In this document: piece after piece, positions 13,075-24,564 of the stretch | How positions within the stretch are numbered: the stretch's first letter is position 1 | How the letters are laid out: the number at the start of each line of letters is the position of its first letter | NCBI GenBank assembly: GCA_019279435.1 | Contig: JAAALK010000288.1 | Span: forward strand, 55,169,624 to 55,233,623 | Direction: 5' to 3' | Length of the DNA stretch: 64,000 bases | Origin: Zizania palustris | Taxonomy: Eukaryota > Streptophyta > Magnoliopsida > Poales > Poaceae | Notes under the pieces: model-generated | Told to the model about the DNA's origin: nothing | The model's database searches: none | What the model saw: the letters and a program-made list of their open reading frames with translations, nothing else | Made by a program: the position numbers and the translations under genes

Positions 13075-13745
13075 TTTGAAGTCAAGAATTCGCTGGTTCG
13101 GACTACATCGACCACCATTCACCAAAATGGGCATAACTTCCTCATACGAAGTCCGATTGGCACGTTCTTGGACTTTTTGGAAAGCTGAGGAGAAGACGGA
13201 TCTTTTGCCGTTGGTTTCGAATCATTTGGAGTCTCGAGTCGACCTATGTATTTAAAACAGTCCTGCGTGACAGAACTGGGCCGTGTTGGCCATATTTTGA
13301 GTCTGTACGTCTTCTAGCCCACAGCCCAAGTCTGTTCCCCTTCCACAGGACGCCGCCCTATATATTCTCACGCCAGCCACTTCTAGGGTCAGGTTTTGCT
13401 TTGTTGCATCTACACTGTTGTGTTTAGATCCCGCCTCTTGCGCCGGACCGATTGGCTGCCGCATTGGCGTTTGTGAAACCTCACCTTATCTTCGTTTGTC
13501 TGTGTTTTGGCATTCGATTTGTATCCTTCCTGTTCTTGCTTGTGTTCTTGGGTTCGCTTGCAGGAATTAGCCTTCGTGGCGAGGTCAATCGCGTCCTGCG
13601 TGGTTGATAACCAACGGAGACAGTGGTGTAACGATTGCGAGGTTTTGATCCGCCGGACCGGAGCCTTGGATCGCCAACGTCGAGATTCTCCACCAACCCA
13701 AGTTTATCCCTTACCTAGCGGAAGATCGGGACCACTCCCCCATCA
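12837..13745 (+). repeat. 3' LTR of CRM-like element
   Basis: 909 bp, the same length as the 5' LTR. Differences seen by eye: G/A in GATTGGCNCG, A/T and C/A in the GCCGTNGGTTTCGNATC block, C/A in CACAGGNCGCC and A/G in ATCCGCCNGACC. The pol stop is at 13072-13074, 238 bp into the LTR. Confidence 0.92.
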
Positions 13746-14560
13746 CAAGGGGCAAGCCTGCGGGCGACTTGTACCAAAGAAGGCTCAAGGGGGGGGTATG
13801 GTGAGCACTCGACACGTCGAGACACGATACGAAACCCATAAGAGGGTGTTGTGGAGTCGGAAGGGACCATATGGAAGGTTTTGGCACGAGTTCCCGTGAA
13901 ATAGGTCATCTCGTTACACTTAGGTGTAGGTGATGAGTGCATGCCTTGTGGGTACAGTGGTACATCTCTGATCAGAGTAAATTTAATCTTTTCGAAAAGC
14001 CGAGCCCACGGTCAAGGGCAGGTTGTGTGACTACTCGCAGTTAGTTTACAATTGTTTGAATGGTTGAGTTATTCATGGCATGTAAGGACTGTTGAGCGAG
14101 GTGGGGCTGACTGTACCCCTCGAGTTAGAAGATGATGATGCATACACATGTTTACCTTTCAGTACTAATAAATTGATCACACTTATGCTTTACAATTATG
14201 CTGCTTCCGCAAAACTAGCCACTTTCTCCCTTGTTATTACCTTGCATTATATTTGCATTCGGTGGCTTGCTGAGTACATCTGTACTCACCCCGTTGACTT
14301 ACACCATCAGAGCTCGTCTACTATGAGGAGGATGAAGGTCTAGAGTAGCGACCCAGCCAAGGCGAGACTGGAAGGAGGCGTTCATCTAGGACCCTTTGAT
14401 TTATTAGTTTCTCTTCATCTTTATTCACTTTTGTATTAATGCGGTCTACGAACCGTGAATGATTGCCCGTATTGTACGTGGTCGCTTGATGAACGTCTTG
14501 TTTTATTGATTTTCTATGGAATTTCAATAAAGTCCTGATTTATTAAATCGGGGCGCGACA

Positions 14561-14632
14561 GGTTCGCATGTGAGTCTTTCAATAGTTATATCCAAAGACC
14601 TCAAGGGATAGAACCTTGCCAGCAGAAGTCAT
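14561..14632 (-). pseudogene. SIRE gag N-terminal fragment
   Basis: On the minus strand an ATG (14630-14632) opens a peptide, MTSAGKVLSLEVFGYNY, that aligns with the gag start at 62444 (MTSLGKVPSLEAYGYNYW). The next codon is TGA where that copy has TGG (Trp), a G-to-A change. Only 24 codons remain before the junction with the Tekay-like LTR. Confidence 0.75.
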
Positions 14633-15382
14633 GATCGCTACTATAGTTTAGAACCGATTAAGATATGGAAAAACCCTAACCAAGATGTGATACCACTTGT
14701 AGGACCGAGAGTACCGACTAGAGGGGGGTAAATGGGTGCATAAAAAATTCTTTAGAATCAATGGCCTTCTCCCAACACCCAACGCACCTCAAGAGATAAC
14801 TAGCAGAAGCAAAACAAATCTCAAGTACTATAAATAATCTAGCCTAAAAATGACCGATTTCCTAAACAAAAAAGACAACATCAAAGTGTTTAAAGGCAGA
14901 TTAAAATAGCTCAAACCGCAAATGAAATCTTCACAAAGAACTTTCACCAAATCACAGAGGATCGATCAAAAGCATGTAGTATATCCACAATTTACACACA
15001 GTTCATAAAGTATGAGCAAACACAATATATAACACTTTTAATCTAGACAAAATAAAAGCAGTAAATAGAATGTGCTCAAATATATATTAGTTAATATTCA
15101 AAATAAACAAATTGTAGAAGCACGTGGATCGAGAAAATAATTAATGTTCTATTGGTTGTCTCCTGTTGATGCGTTTTGCCGAACACTTGGTCTGCACACA
15201 CTATTTCAATGCAGAACTTGTAACTTCTTTGTGCATGGCCCCTGTGCTTCACACATGCGATTAGTGTCAAGCGACCACAACGTGCCTGCTGCGCCCCAAA
15301 CCAAGCTCCAAGCAGCCGCTCCAACCAATGAAAACCATGCGCCAGGAACTTCAGCGACGCAAGACTACATGCCAATAGAGCT
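14561..15382 (-). mobile_element. SIRE-type copia fragment: part of 5' LTR, PBS and gag start
   Basis: On the minus strand an LTR end ACTCTCGGTCCTACA is followed by AGTGGTATCA (primer site) and a leader that closely matches the one at 62379-62443. The LTR boundary is at 14698. The distal LTR limit to the right is not clear; 15382 is set only because a plus-strand LTR-like start follows. The fragment is cut at 14561 by the Tekay-like LTR end, so its remaining coding part should lie left of that chromovirus, outside the window. Confidence 0.65.
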
Positions 15383-16423
15383 TGAGAAACCAAGTGGAAA
15401 TGTGCCTTGGTTTCAAGTCTGTGATGAGTGATTGACAACGTTCCTTCTTTGGGTGAAGGTGTCCCTCTAAAGGGGTTCAGAGGTGTTTGATGAAGGGTGC
15501 TAATTTTAGCTGGCTGTAGCTGTGCAGTGGAGTGTGTCTGTCGGAGGGGTCCGACAGAGCACAATGACATGTGTACCGAAGGGCTCGGTACTTTGGGTGG
15601 TACACCGAAGTGTGTACCTAAGGTTGTTTACCAGAGAGGTCTCTAGGGTACTGGAAACACTTGTCTATTTGTTGGTGGTGCGCAGTTGACTTTGGAGGCG
15701 ACAGACGGTTCGTAGCGAGTGAACCTGGGTCAAGAGGGAGGCTTGATGCCAGGCGAGCGGGGAGCTCAGTCATGAAGGTTGTGAGGGGTCGAGGTCAGTC
15801 CTCGGGTCAAGGTGCGCTAGGCGAAGGCAGAGAGTGCGGAGGGTGACTCCGGCTGAAGGTACTTAGAGGCAAATTCCTCGAAGGAGAGGCACTTCGAAGG
15901 GTGCTCCGGACGGCGTGACTTCGAAGTATGGTGGATGAAGTCCTTAGAATGAGGCAAGGCATTCGAAGTGTGCTCCGGATGGAGGCACTCGAAGGGATAT
16001 CCGACGGAGGTCCCATAAGTCAAGGAGCATCGAAGGCATGGTCCGGGTGAGGCTCATCGAGGAGTGTGCTCGTGGAGAGACACTGTGATGAAGTGCTCAT
16101 GGAATGCTTCATGCGGAGGCCTTGGACAAAGGAAGGACTTCGAAGGGTGGTACTCCGAAGGTGGGGCTTCGGAGTATGGCTGACTTGAAGTACTTCGGCC
16201 ATGCATGGCTTCGGTACACAGACTGACGGAGTTCGAGCTAGGAGTAGCTACGAAGCCATGGTGGTCCACTCTGGATGTGATGGTGCGATGGCTCAAGTGC
16301 TTTGACGGCTTCGGCTTAAAACCATCACTATATCGAAGGCTGACTTCGGTGAAGCGAAAGCCGACTGGCTCTACGCTTATCGCTAAAGCTACCGCACACC
16401 TCGCGTGTGAAGGAGGGCTTCAG
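15383..16423 (+). repeat. possible SIRE-like LTR start and unresolved CTTCGAAG-rich sequence
   Basis: TGAGAAACCAAGTGG at 15383, followed by GTGATGAGTGATTGACAAC, aligns with the LTR starts at 27736, 56768 and 60731 (GTGATGAGTNATTGTCAA). No LTR end (CGGTCCTACA) follows before the Tat element A gene. From about 15850 to 16350 the DNA is full of CTTCGAAG and CTCCGGA motifs at irregular spacing. I see no coding sequence that I can support. Part of it could be the missing distal end of Tat element A. Confidence 0.35.
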
Positions 16424-18312
16424 AAGACTCTAAAACTAAAAAAGTTGATTGTGTCTGCTCTGCGAGAGCTGATGTTGTCCCAAGTGCCACTCAAATGGGA
16501 CCTGGAAGAGGCAAAAGGAATATAGAACCCCTCCCTACTGCTAGTTCCGGATCAACTCCGTCTAATTCAACAGATGAGAGTCAATCTACCGAGGGGGGCC
16601 AGTCTCCAGGGGCTCCGAAGGCTACAGGCCAACACTCCGGCCCTTCGCTGGACGAGGATGACCAACAAGCGATAAGTATGCTCCCCCTTCTAGCTCCTTT
16701 CTTAGGGCATACAACTGGTCTTCGTACTTTGCTCGAGCCTTTGGATCGAGCTAGTCGCGACATAGGGGAGACCAACTTAGTGGCCATTCTGAGCAAAGCG
16801 GACAGGTCGGAGCTTAACGCTGCTATGGAACGCGCAGCTTACCAGGTACGAAGCATCTGCGAAATAACCTAGAATTCGTCTACAAATAAATTTTTACCTT
16901 GGTTTTTCTTTTCGCAGCAAACAGTCTTGGCTCGAGCTGCGAATATATCGAATGATCAAGAAATCGCTCGTCTTCGAGAGGAAAATAACATCCTTCAACG
17001 GAATCTTACCATCTCCGAAAGCCGAGTGGTTCAGATGGACAGTATAGTGTCAACGGAGCGCAGGGCCAGACAAAGTTTGGAGGCTGTGAATAAAGAGCTC
17101 GAAGCAGAAAGAATTGTGCTTCGAGCGGAAATTGAAAGAATGCGGGCGGAGCACGCTACTGCGGGGACCGAGCTTGTTAGACTCCAAGAGGAAGCTAGCC
17201 AGCTTTTGAACCAAAAGAATATCTTGACTACTGAAACTGCTAGACTTTCTGGGGTTCTGGGAGAAGTAACTTCAATGAAGGACGTACTGAACGAAGATAA
17301 GCTAAAGTCAGAGAAGGTAGCTGCGGATGTTATGAATCAACTGCTAGGTGTTCTGGAGTACTTCGGTACTACTGGGACACTTCCTTCTGATGATAACATT
17401 TCTCTTCTGCACCGGTTGAAAAGGATTCAAGGAGTGGCGAAGCAGATGAAGACAGCGGGCATTCGATACGGAGAACTCTCCAGACAAGTGGCTGTTGTTG
17501 GCCTACTTCGCTACTACAAAGATCTGGGCCGATCGATAACTCCGAGCGCAGGAGAGGGCCCAATTACCTTCGACGACGAGCGGCTTCTGACTCCTTCCGA
17601 AGGTGTGGCCGCTGCCTGGCGAGCCTTCCAGACTTCATGGAGAGCCGAAGGTCGTTCTGCGATCAAGGCCTGGATCCACGAAGGACAACGCCAGAAACAA
17701 GCTCGGACCCAGGCTTCAAGCAGTCAGCCTCCTCCGAACCCGCAGGTTTAGAAATACCTTAGGATTTTTGGCTATGTAAATCTTTATGCTTATGAACATT
17801 TATCAATGAAAATTTGTTTATCATATTTTTAGGCTTTGCCTCATACGGAAGATATCGAAGTGTTAGACATTAACGATGAACTTCGCTCATTATGGACCAC
17901 CTTCGATCTTCTAAAAGCTTATAAGCGCCCCCGATTTTTAGTTCCTCGAGATAGCTCCGGTGTAATTGCGCCTGAAGTAAGTAAAGATATACTATCTTAT
18001 ATTAAAGAGGAAGAAAAAGAGGTTAACTTGAACACTTCGTCTTCTGAAGACGTTATATGGTCTGAAGATGAAGATGAAGTTCGAAGTAAAAAACCTGAAG
18101 AACTTGGAAGCTGGGAAAGGAGCCCCGAACGGCTTCGAACTTGGGCCGAGCTTCAACAAGAACAGAAGGACTTTAGAGCTTCGAAGGGAGGCAAGAGAGT
18201 TAAACGCAAAGTTGTTAGAACTCCCGGCGCTGGAACTAGTCGTTCCAATCCTAGCTCTAGAGATCGAAGAGGTCTTCGATTCCTTCTTGGTATAGATACC
18301 AATTTTTCATGA
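16424..18312 (+). CDS. antisense multi-exon gene (aORF) of Tat element A, exons 3-5
   Basis: Encoded opposite to gag-pol. Three coding blocks are seen: about 16424-16845 (start uncertain), 16918-17745 (828 bp, 276 codons) and 17833-18312 (480 bp, ends TGA). Introns 16846-16917 (72 bp, CAG/GTACG...TTCGCAG/CAA) and 17746-17832 (87 bp, CAG/GTTTAG...TTTTTAG/GCT) are GT-AG, AT-rich and phase 0. Block 2 is a long coiled coil (heptad-like RLREENNILQRNL, RAEIERMRAEHATAG) followed by a globular stretch with LHRLKRIQ and SGIRYGE-like residues (AGIRYGELSRQ). Block 3 has LRSLWTTFDLLKAYKRPRFL, an acidic Ser/Glu run, then a basic tail ending GLRFLLGIDTNFS. Frames are open throughout. No known function; it is not a gag, pol or envelope domain that I recognise. 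Exons 1-2 known from elements C and D are absent here. Confidence 0.65.
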
Positions 18313-18378
18313 TGTAATCTGTAAACATATTCGTTCGAATAATGAATACCGATTTAAAATTGTCTCCATATTTACTAG

Positions 18379-18391
18379 CCCCTCTTTGGGG
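18379..18391 (+). other. small hairpin after aORF stop (element A)
   Basis: CCCC-TCTTT-GGGG, 67 bases after the aORF stop codon. A longer imperfect hairpin lies at the same distance in elements B, C and D. It may shape the 3' end of the antisense transcript; this role is a guess. Confidence 0.4.
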
Positions 18392-18650
18392 ATAAGCAAC
18401 TTCGAACTGTATTAAAAGATGGTTATGCGCAAAGAAAAACTTCAGAGTACAATTTTTTGGGGTTCGGAGCCCCTCTGCAATTTAAAGATCTTTTAAAATC
18501 TTATAAAATGTCTTCGACTATTTGTAGTCTGAAGAATGGCAACTTAGTACCCTTGTTTTTTGAAAGAAATCACTTGAGATAACTTCCAGGACACCTTAGT
18601 GTCTTAGATAATTTGTCACTTTGGACTATGTTAACAGACATTCGAAGCTC

Positions 18651-18950
18651 ATGGCTTAAACTCTGTTTTGCTTTGGCCACCTTCGGCTCTTTTTTGCGAA
18701 CTCTGTCAAACCAATGGTTCGGAGTTTGCGATGGTCACTTTGGACTCTTTTTACGGATGTCTTCCAGCCAATGGCTTGGACTCCGCATATTTTGGCCACC
18801 TTCGGCTCTTTTTACGGAAGTCTACTAGCCAATGGCTTGGACTCCGCATGATGTGGTTTTGGGCTCTTTTACGGATGCCTACAAGCCGGTGGCTTGGACT
18901 CCAGATTATGTCAGCCCCCACGTTGGAAGCTTCGAACCAATGATTCGAAG
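18651..18950 (+). repeat. 58-bp-class tandem repeats between convergent genes (element A)
   Basis: About five diverged units of 57-63 bp, each with ATGGCTTGGACTCCGCAT-like and CTCTTTTTACGGA-like blocks (unit marks at 18651, 18714, 18771, 18832, 18890). They lie between the aORF stop and the gag-pol stop. Elements B and C have 116-bp units made of two 58-bp halves in the same place. Confidence 0.75.
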
Positions 18951-19109
18951 TCCGAAAATATGATTCAGCTTTATGACACTTCCCTCTCGGTCAACCCCGC
19001 GGTTCCAGTGCGTCCACTCGGAAGCTGGAGATTTATGAGGGGAAGGCACTATCTGGACCATATGCTTTATTAATTCAGAAGATGATTACAAGTGATTTAC
19101 AAGAAGCCC

Positions 19110-22100
19110 TTATGCGAAGTATCGCTTTAGGTGCTCCGCATGCCAAGTATGTGCTAACTCTTCACCTTCTAAATTGGCTAATTTAAAAGAGCCAGGACGT
19201 CCTGAACGGACAATTAAATATGGACCTTCCCATTTATTTCCTAACTTCCCTGGCGCTATAATGCTTCGTAGAACAAGATGACCCGGTCTTAGTTCATTGA
19301 GCTTAACCTTCGGGTCAAACCAAGCCTTCGTCTACTGATGATACTTTGATAAATTTGCCACAGCTCGAAGTCTTGTTTCTTCTGATAAATCTAGCGAAGC
19401 TTGTCTTTCTTCTTCAATCTCCAGTTCGGTGCTGCGAAGTGATCCTTCTTTGAGCTCCGTTGGAGTCATAGCTTCATCTCCGAATAGTAGTCTGAATGGA
19501 GTAAAACCTGTGGACCTTGTTTGCGTAGTCCGAATGGACCACAAAATCTTCGGAAGCTCTTCGGTCCACAGTCCTTTTGCTAATCCTACTATCCTTCGAT
19601 TTAGCCCTGACAAAATATTTCCATTGGCTCTTTCTACGGCTCCATTAGACTGAGGATGCCTCACTGCAGCAAAACATAACTGAATGCCTAGATCTTCGCA
19701 AAACTTCCTAAAGGTTCTGCATTAAACTGTGTTCCATTATCAACTGTGAGTTGTCTAGGCACTCCGAACCGGTAAATGATATTCTTCCAAAAGAATTTCT
19801 GTACATTGTTCGAAGTGATAGCTGTTAAGGTCTCTGCTTCTACCCACTTAGAAAAATATTCAATAGCTACCACTGCGAACTTTAGATTTCCCTTGGCTAC
19901 TGGAAAGGGACCAATTAAATCCATACCCCATCTGGCCATAGGCCATACCGGAGCAATAACTTGAAGAGCTGTTGGTGGGCGATGACTTCGTCGACCCATC
20001 CACTGACATCCTTGACAAGTGCGGACTAAGCTCTCCGCATCAGCTGTTATTGTAGGCCAATAAAGTCCCTGGCGAAGTGTTTTTCCTGCCAAAGCTCGAG
20101 GGGCTAAATGGCTACCGCAAAGGCCTTCATGAATTTCTCGAAGAATTTCTTGACCTTCAGCCTGAGATATACATCGGAGTAAAGGGGAACATACTCCGGC
20201 CTTGTATAAAATACCGTTGATTATTTGATAATTTCTAACCCTGAGTTTCAATCTTGAAAGTTGTGGCTCTTCAGGAAAATTTGTTCTTCCTTGTAAAAGT
20301 TCCATGATTGAATTTTTCCAATCTGCACTTGGAATGCAAAGAATCTCTGCAGAGGAAATTTGTGGCACCGAAGGTGTACTGAGCTCTTCATAGAAAGCTT
20401 CTTCTGGTACATCCACAGGTCCGGCTGCAGCTTTTGCTAAGATGTCCGCTTGCACATTTTTTGCTCTTGGTATACTCCGAATGGAAATACCCTTGAAATG
20501 TGCTTCGATCTTACGGATTTCTTCTAAGTACTTTGCAAGCTGTGGATGCCGAACCTGAAAACTTTTATCTACGTGCCCTGCTACTATTTGAGAGTCCGTC
20601 TTTATAACAACTCTTGTAGCCCCTAGAGCACGTGCTTTTCGGAGTCCCAGTAAAATCCCTTCATACTCCGCTATATTATTGGTAGACTTAAAGTTGAGTC
20701 TTGCGGAGTACATTGCTCTTTGCCCTGAAGGCGAAATTAATACTGCTCCAATGCCTGCTCCGGATGCTTGGAAAGCCCCATCAGAATAAACAGTCCAAAC
20801 TCCATCGCTTGACTTCTCCGGAACCAAAGTTGCAGGTGGAGTCCATTCTGCTACAAAATATGCTAAGACTTGCGATTTGATTGCTGTCCTTGCGAGAAAA
20901 GATATGCCAAAGGGTGCTAGCTCAACTGCCCACTTCCCAATCCTTCCAGTGGAATCCTTACTTCGGAGCGTATCTCCCAAAGGATACGAAGTTGGTACGA
21001 TTATATTGTGAGCCAAAAAATAATGTCTTAATTTCCTCGAAGCCATTATCAGAGCATAAACGAACTTCTCGAGTTTGGAGTATCTTGTTTTCGCTCCTGA
21101 TAATGCTTCAGACACAAAATAAACAGGATTTTGTACCAACTTCCCATTGAAATCCACTTCTCTGACAAGGACTGCACTGACAGCAGAACCTATAGCTGCA
21201 AGGTAAAGGAGTAGGGTTTCGTCCGCAGTAGGCACCGTGAGTGTAGCGAGATTACTGAGATACTCTTTAATATCTTCGAAGCTTTTTTGACACTCCGGTG
21301 TCCATGCAAAATATTCGGACCCTTTCAATGCTTTAAATATAGGTAAGCTTCTCTCCGCAGACCTTGATAAAAACCTGCTAAGTGCTGCCAGACGCCCAGT
21401 CAGCTTTTGCACTTGCTTTAAATTTTCTGGAGGAGCCATCTTTTGTAGCGCAGTTATTTGCGTAGGGCTAGCTTCAATCCCCCTGCTTGAAACTAAATAC
21501 CCTAACAATTTTCCAGCCTTAGCTCCGAAGATACACTTTTCGGGGTTAAGACGGATCCCACATGCCCGAAGGCTATTAAATGTTTCTGCTAAGTCTAGGC
21601 TATTTTGGTGCTTTAAAGCACTCTTTATTACAATATCATCCATATAGGCCTCCACATTGCGACCTAATTGATGACCTAGAGCCTTAGCAACTAATCTCGA
21701 AAAAGTAGCCCCGACATTTCTTAAGGCAAAAGGCATTCTTACATAACAAAAGACTCTCGAAGGAGTTACGAAGCTTGTCTTTATCTCATCTTCGCGCTTC
21801 AACCATATTTGATGATAACCAGAATACGCGTCGAGAAAGCTTAATAACTCCGAACCTGCGGTGGAGTCGACCAATTGATCAATTCGGGGCATGGGGTAGG
21901 GGTCACGAGGGCATGCTTTATTCAAGGATGTGAAATCAATGCACATGCGCCACTTCCCAGAAGATTTCTTTTTGACGAATACTGGGTTGGCTAACCATTC
22001 TGTGTGAGCCACTTCTCTGATAATCCCAGCCTTCAACAATTTCTCAACTTCGTCCTTCGCTAGAACAGCTCTTTCTGCAGACATTTTTCGGAGTCCTTGC

Positions 22101-24502
22101 CGAACAGGTCAGGCCTTCGGGTTTACGAGCAAACTATGTTCAATGATATCTCGATTGACTCCGGTGATATCTTCGTCAGACCAAGCGAAGACATCTAAAT
22201 TCTCTTCCACCACCTTTTCCAAAGAGGTTGCAACTTCTGGAGATAAATCTTTACCAAATTGAAATGTATATTCTTTACCATCTTTGATAATAACTTTCGC
22301 TGCAATCTCTCCTTCAGGACTTGGTCTTGGGAAGGATTTCTTCGAAGCTTCGGAAGGGGTTGAAAAATTTTCTTGATTATCTTGCACATTGTTTACTTGT
22401 CTTGGATCAAGAGGGGGGCCATGACCATATTCCGCTCTCCGGGCGATAGCTTGATCTCCGAAGACAGTTAGGACTCCTGCTTGTGTGGGCATCTTCATGC
22501 ACAAATAATTGTGATGCGCCACAGCTCCGAACTGGTTTAGCATGCCTCTTCCGAAGATAACGTTGTAGGCATACGGGGCATCTACAACATCGAAGATTAC
22601 TTCCTCAGTTCGGGCCAACAAACCTTCTACGAAGGTAACTTCCAGGCCTATTTGGCCAAGTGCATCAAGCAGAGGTCCTGCGAAGCCTTGCAACGGACGA
22701 GCCGCTGGAAGAAGGTGCTTTCTGGAGATGCACAATTGATTGAAGGCTTGAACAAAAATAATGTCTGCCGAGCTACCTCCATCAATCAACACTCTTCGAA
22801 CTTCAGTGCCCGCAATATCAGCAGTAATAACAAGTGGGTCTACATGCGGGAATTTAATGCCAGCTGCATCCTCCACAGAAAAAGAAATCGGTATATGAGA
22901 CCATTCCGGCATAGCAGCTGTAGATGACGAAGTCCCAATGTGGCCCACCTCTCTAACATAGTCTCTTCTCTATCTTTTCGACATGCTTCCGAGGGTACCT
23001 CCTCCGGAGATGGGGAGGACTACTCTTTTACCTCGGTCTTGCCCTTCCTCTTGCTTCGGAGGTGGCATAACATTGGCCACTGGAGGGCGTCTTGCGGCTT
23101 CGGAGTTTTCTATCTGCGCCACAGCCTGGACCGGCTCAGGGCGCGCTTGAGCTGGAACTCGGTCGGTAGTACCTCGACCCGAAGTTCTTTCTAGATATTC
23201 TCCTCTTAAAGTGAGTATAGCCTTGCAAGTATCAGTTGCATGGCTTCGATTTTCACCATGGATGCAGCAGAAAAGGGTCTGGCCTTTGCCAGCCGTTTTC
23301 CCTGGCGGCCTCCAGCCGCTGACCTTGTTCCCCGAAGGCTGTGGAGCTCTCTGTATGAACTTTTGCGGGGGTGTAATGTTCAAAACCTCAGAACGAGGAT
23401 GCTTCTGCCCCCTTCTCCGATCATGTTGAACTTCGAAAACTGGTTCTTGCGGTTGTGCCGAAGTTTTTACTTCTACTTTTACTTCCTGCAATATGGATGG
23501 AGTAGCTGCAGTTCTTCGAAGCCAACCTTCTTCCGACCTTGCATACTCCTCAAAGTATGAAATCAGCTGAGAAACCGAGGATATGCTTTTCCGATGAAGC
23601 TTATCTAGGAGGCCTTGATGAGTGACACCTTCCCGAGCTACATCAACTACCGAAGATGTAGACAACCCTCGGATCTGCGACTTCGTATGAGCGAAGCGCT
23701 TAAAATATTGCCTCAATGTCTCTCCGGGGAGTTGTTTCACCTGGAAAAGGCTTCCTGTTGACATTTGAGGCACGAAGGTGCCTTGAAAATTGCTTACGAA
23801 CTTCTTCTTCAGTTGCCCCCATGAATTAATTGATCCTGGCTTCAAAGACCAGAACCACCTTAATGCCACTCCTTGAAGAGCTAAGGGGAAGCATTTTGCC
23901 ATGGTATCTCGAACTCCTCCACTAGCTTCAATTGCTAGGGCATAAGAACGGACAAACTCTCCAGGATCTTCATCTCTAGCATACTTACAGAGCTTCGAAG
24001 TCTTAAACTTTAGGTCGAAGCGAACTTTCTGTAGCTCAGGATGCAGCGGAGATTCAGTATCAAAGGATGCGTTCTCCGGGGCTTCGGGATAAATGGGTTC
24101 GTCATCTTCGGGCACTTCTGGAATAGTTGGGACGGCTTGAGAGCGAAGCCTGTTCGCGGCTTCTTGCCGCCATCTTGTTACTTCAGCTTGGAGGCTGGCC
24201 ATTTGAGTGGCCATATCTCCAAGATTGTCTTCATCTCCTCCGGAAGGGTCTTCCGGGTCTTGAGAACCAAGGGGATCAGTTCGAAGTGGGATTGAAGGTG
24301 GAAGAGGGACTCCAGGTGGTCGAAGTATAGAAGGAGTTGGCGGAGGAACTCCGTATGTTCGAGGGATGGAAACTCCTTCCAGAGTTTGAGGTGGAGGGAA
24401 TGTCGAAGGACCTCCGACCTCAACCGTGTCGGATGGTGCCTCTCCGGAGATCCGAGAGGACCTCCAAACAGGGTTACGAGGTGTACTCCGCTTAGGAGGC
24501 AT
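19110..24502 (-). pseudogene. Tat element A gag-pol polyprotein, broken
   Basis: Minus strand, ATG at 24500-24502 (MPPKRSTPRNP), terminal TAA at 19110-19112. Order: gag (24502 to about 22970) with a Cys/His cluster CCIHGENRSHATDTC; protease with DGGSSADIIF (about 22780); reverse transcriptase with YMDDIVIKS (about 21640); RNase H; a second archaeal-type RNase H (SDGAFQASGAG, NIAEYEG, KTDSQIV, about 20790-20420); integrase with zinc finger (HEGLCGSH...CQGC) and DDE core (WGMDLIGPFP, VDNGTQF, HPQSNGAVERAN). Stops in the frame: TAG at 22970-22972, TGA at 22109-22111 and TAG at 19332-19334, each at a place where a sister copy has Gln or Arg. One frameshift lies near 19722, in the integrase. The enzymes would copy and insert the element in the nucleus, but this copy is dead. 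Confidence 0.88.
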
Positions 24503-24544
24503 GATGTAAGAAATTAGTAGAGAACGAAGTTTTTTGGACTAGGT

Positions 24545-24563
24545 TCCCCACAGACGGCGCCAA
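24545..24563 (-). other. primer binding site of Tat element A
   Basis: Minus-strand TTGGCGCCGTCTGTGGGG directly inside the 5' LTR. Element C has the same with one change (GTCCG). In element B it reads TTGGCACCATCCG, weakened by two substitutions. Confidence 0.7.
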
Positions 24564-24564
24564 C

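Larger units (their letters stand above)
6043..13745 (+). mobile_element. CRM-like Ty3/gypsy centromeric chromovirus, full length, young
   Basis: A complete element of 7703 bp flanked by the 5-bp target duplication CAAGG (6038-6042 and 13746-13750). Both LTRs are 909 bp, begin TGATGAGGACATC and end CCCCCATCA, and differ at about five positions by eye (0.55%). With the commonly used grass rate of 1.3e-8 per site per year that is roughly 0.2 million years. The TGATGAGGACAT start and a pol frame that runs into the 3' LTR are features of the CRM clade, several members of which insert into centromeric chromatin of grasses (established for the clade). The single obvious coding defect is a frameshift near 11917. 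Confidence 0.88.
1..14560 (+). mobile_element. Tekay-like Ty3/gypsy chromovirus, 3' part, with nested CRM element
   Basis: The element enters from beyond the left edge: the end of gag, all of pol and one long LTR are in the window. A C-terminal chromodomain and a very long LTR starting TGTAACACCC and ending GGCGCGACA point to the Tekay/Del branch of chromoviruses (known family traits). The LTR is interrupted by a complete CRM-like element. Directly right of its end at 14560 begins the gag start of a minus-strand SIRE copia element, so this chromovirus seems to have inserted into that gag. The 5' LTR and the left target duplication lie outside the window. Confidence 0.85.
3581..14560 (+). repeat. 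Tekay-like 3' LTR split by CRM element
   Basis: The LTR starts with TGTAACACCC after the polypurine tract and ends with GGGCGCGACA. Removing 6043-13750 leaves about 3.27 kb, a size usual for Tekay-type LTRs. The two halves align across the insertion with the second LTR piece at 37485-38453 (shared blocks GGTGGGTTCTGGGTGCAAG, CACTATAAGGACCGGTCTGC, CTTTTCGAAAAGCC, GCTGAGTACNTNTGTACTCACC), which confirms that both halves are one LTR. A C-rich block from about 3900 to 4750 holds CCCCTATAAGAACCCC near 4316, a likely TATA region. A CCGCAGGTATGG at about 4624 resembles a splice donor. Long open frames in this block on both strands are base-composition artefacts. Confidence 0.8.

Noticed and set aside
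14698..15570. Open frames of about 95-160 codons on both strands that could be a small host gene
   Set aside because: Start and context are SIRE LTR and leader sequence; no motif, no intron signals, and opposite-strand frames overlap.
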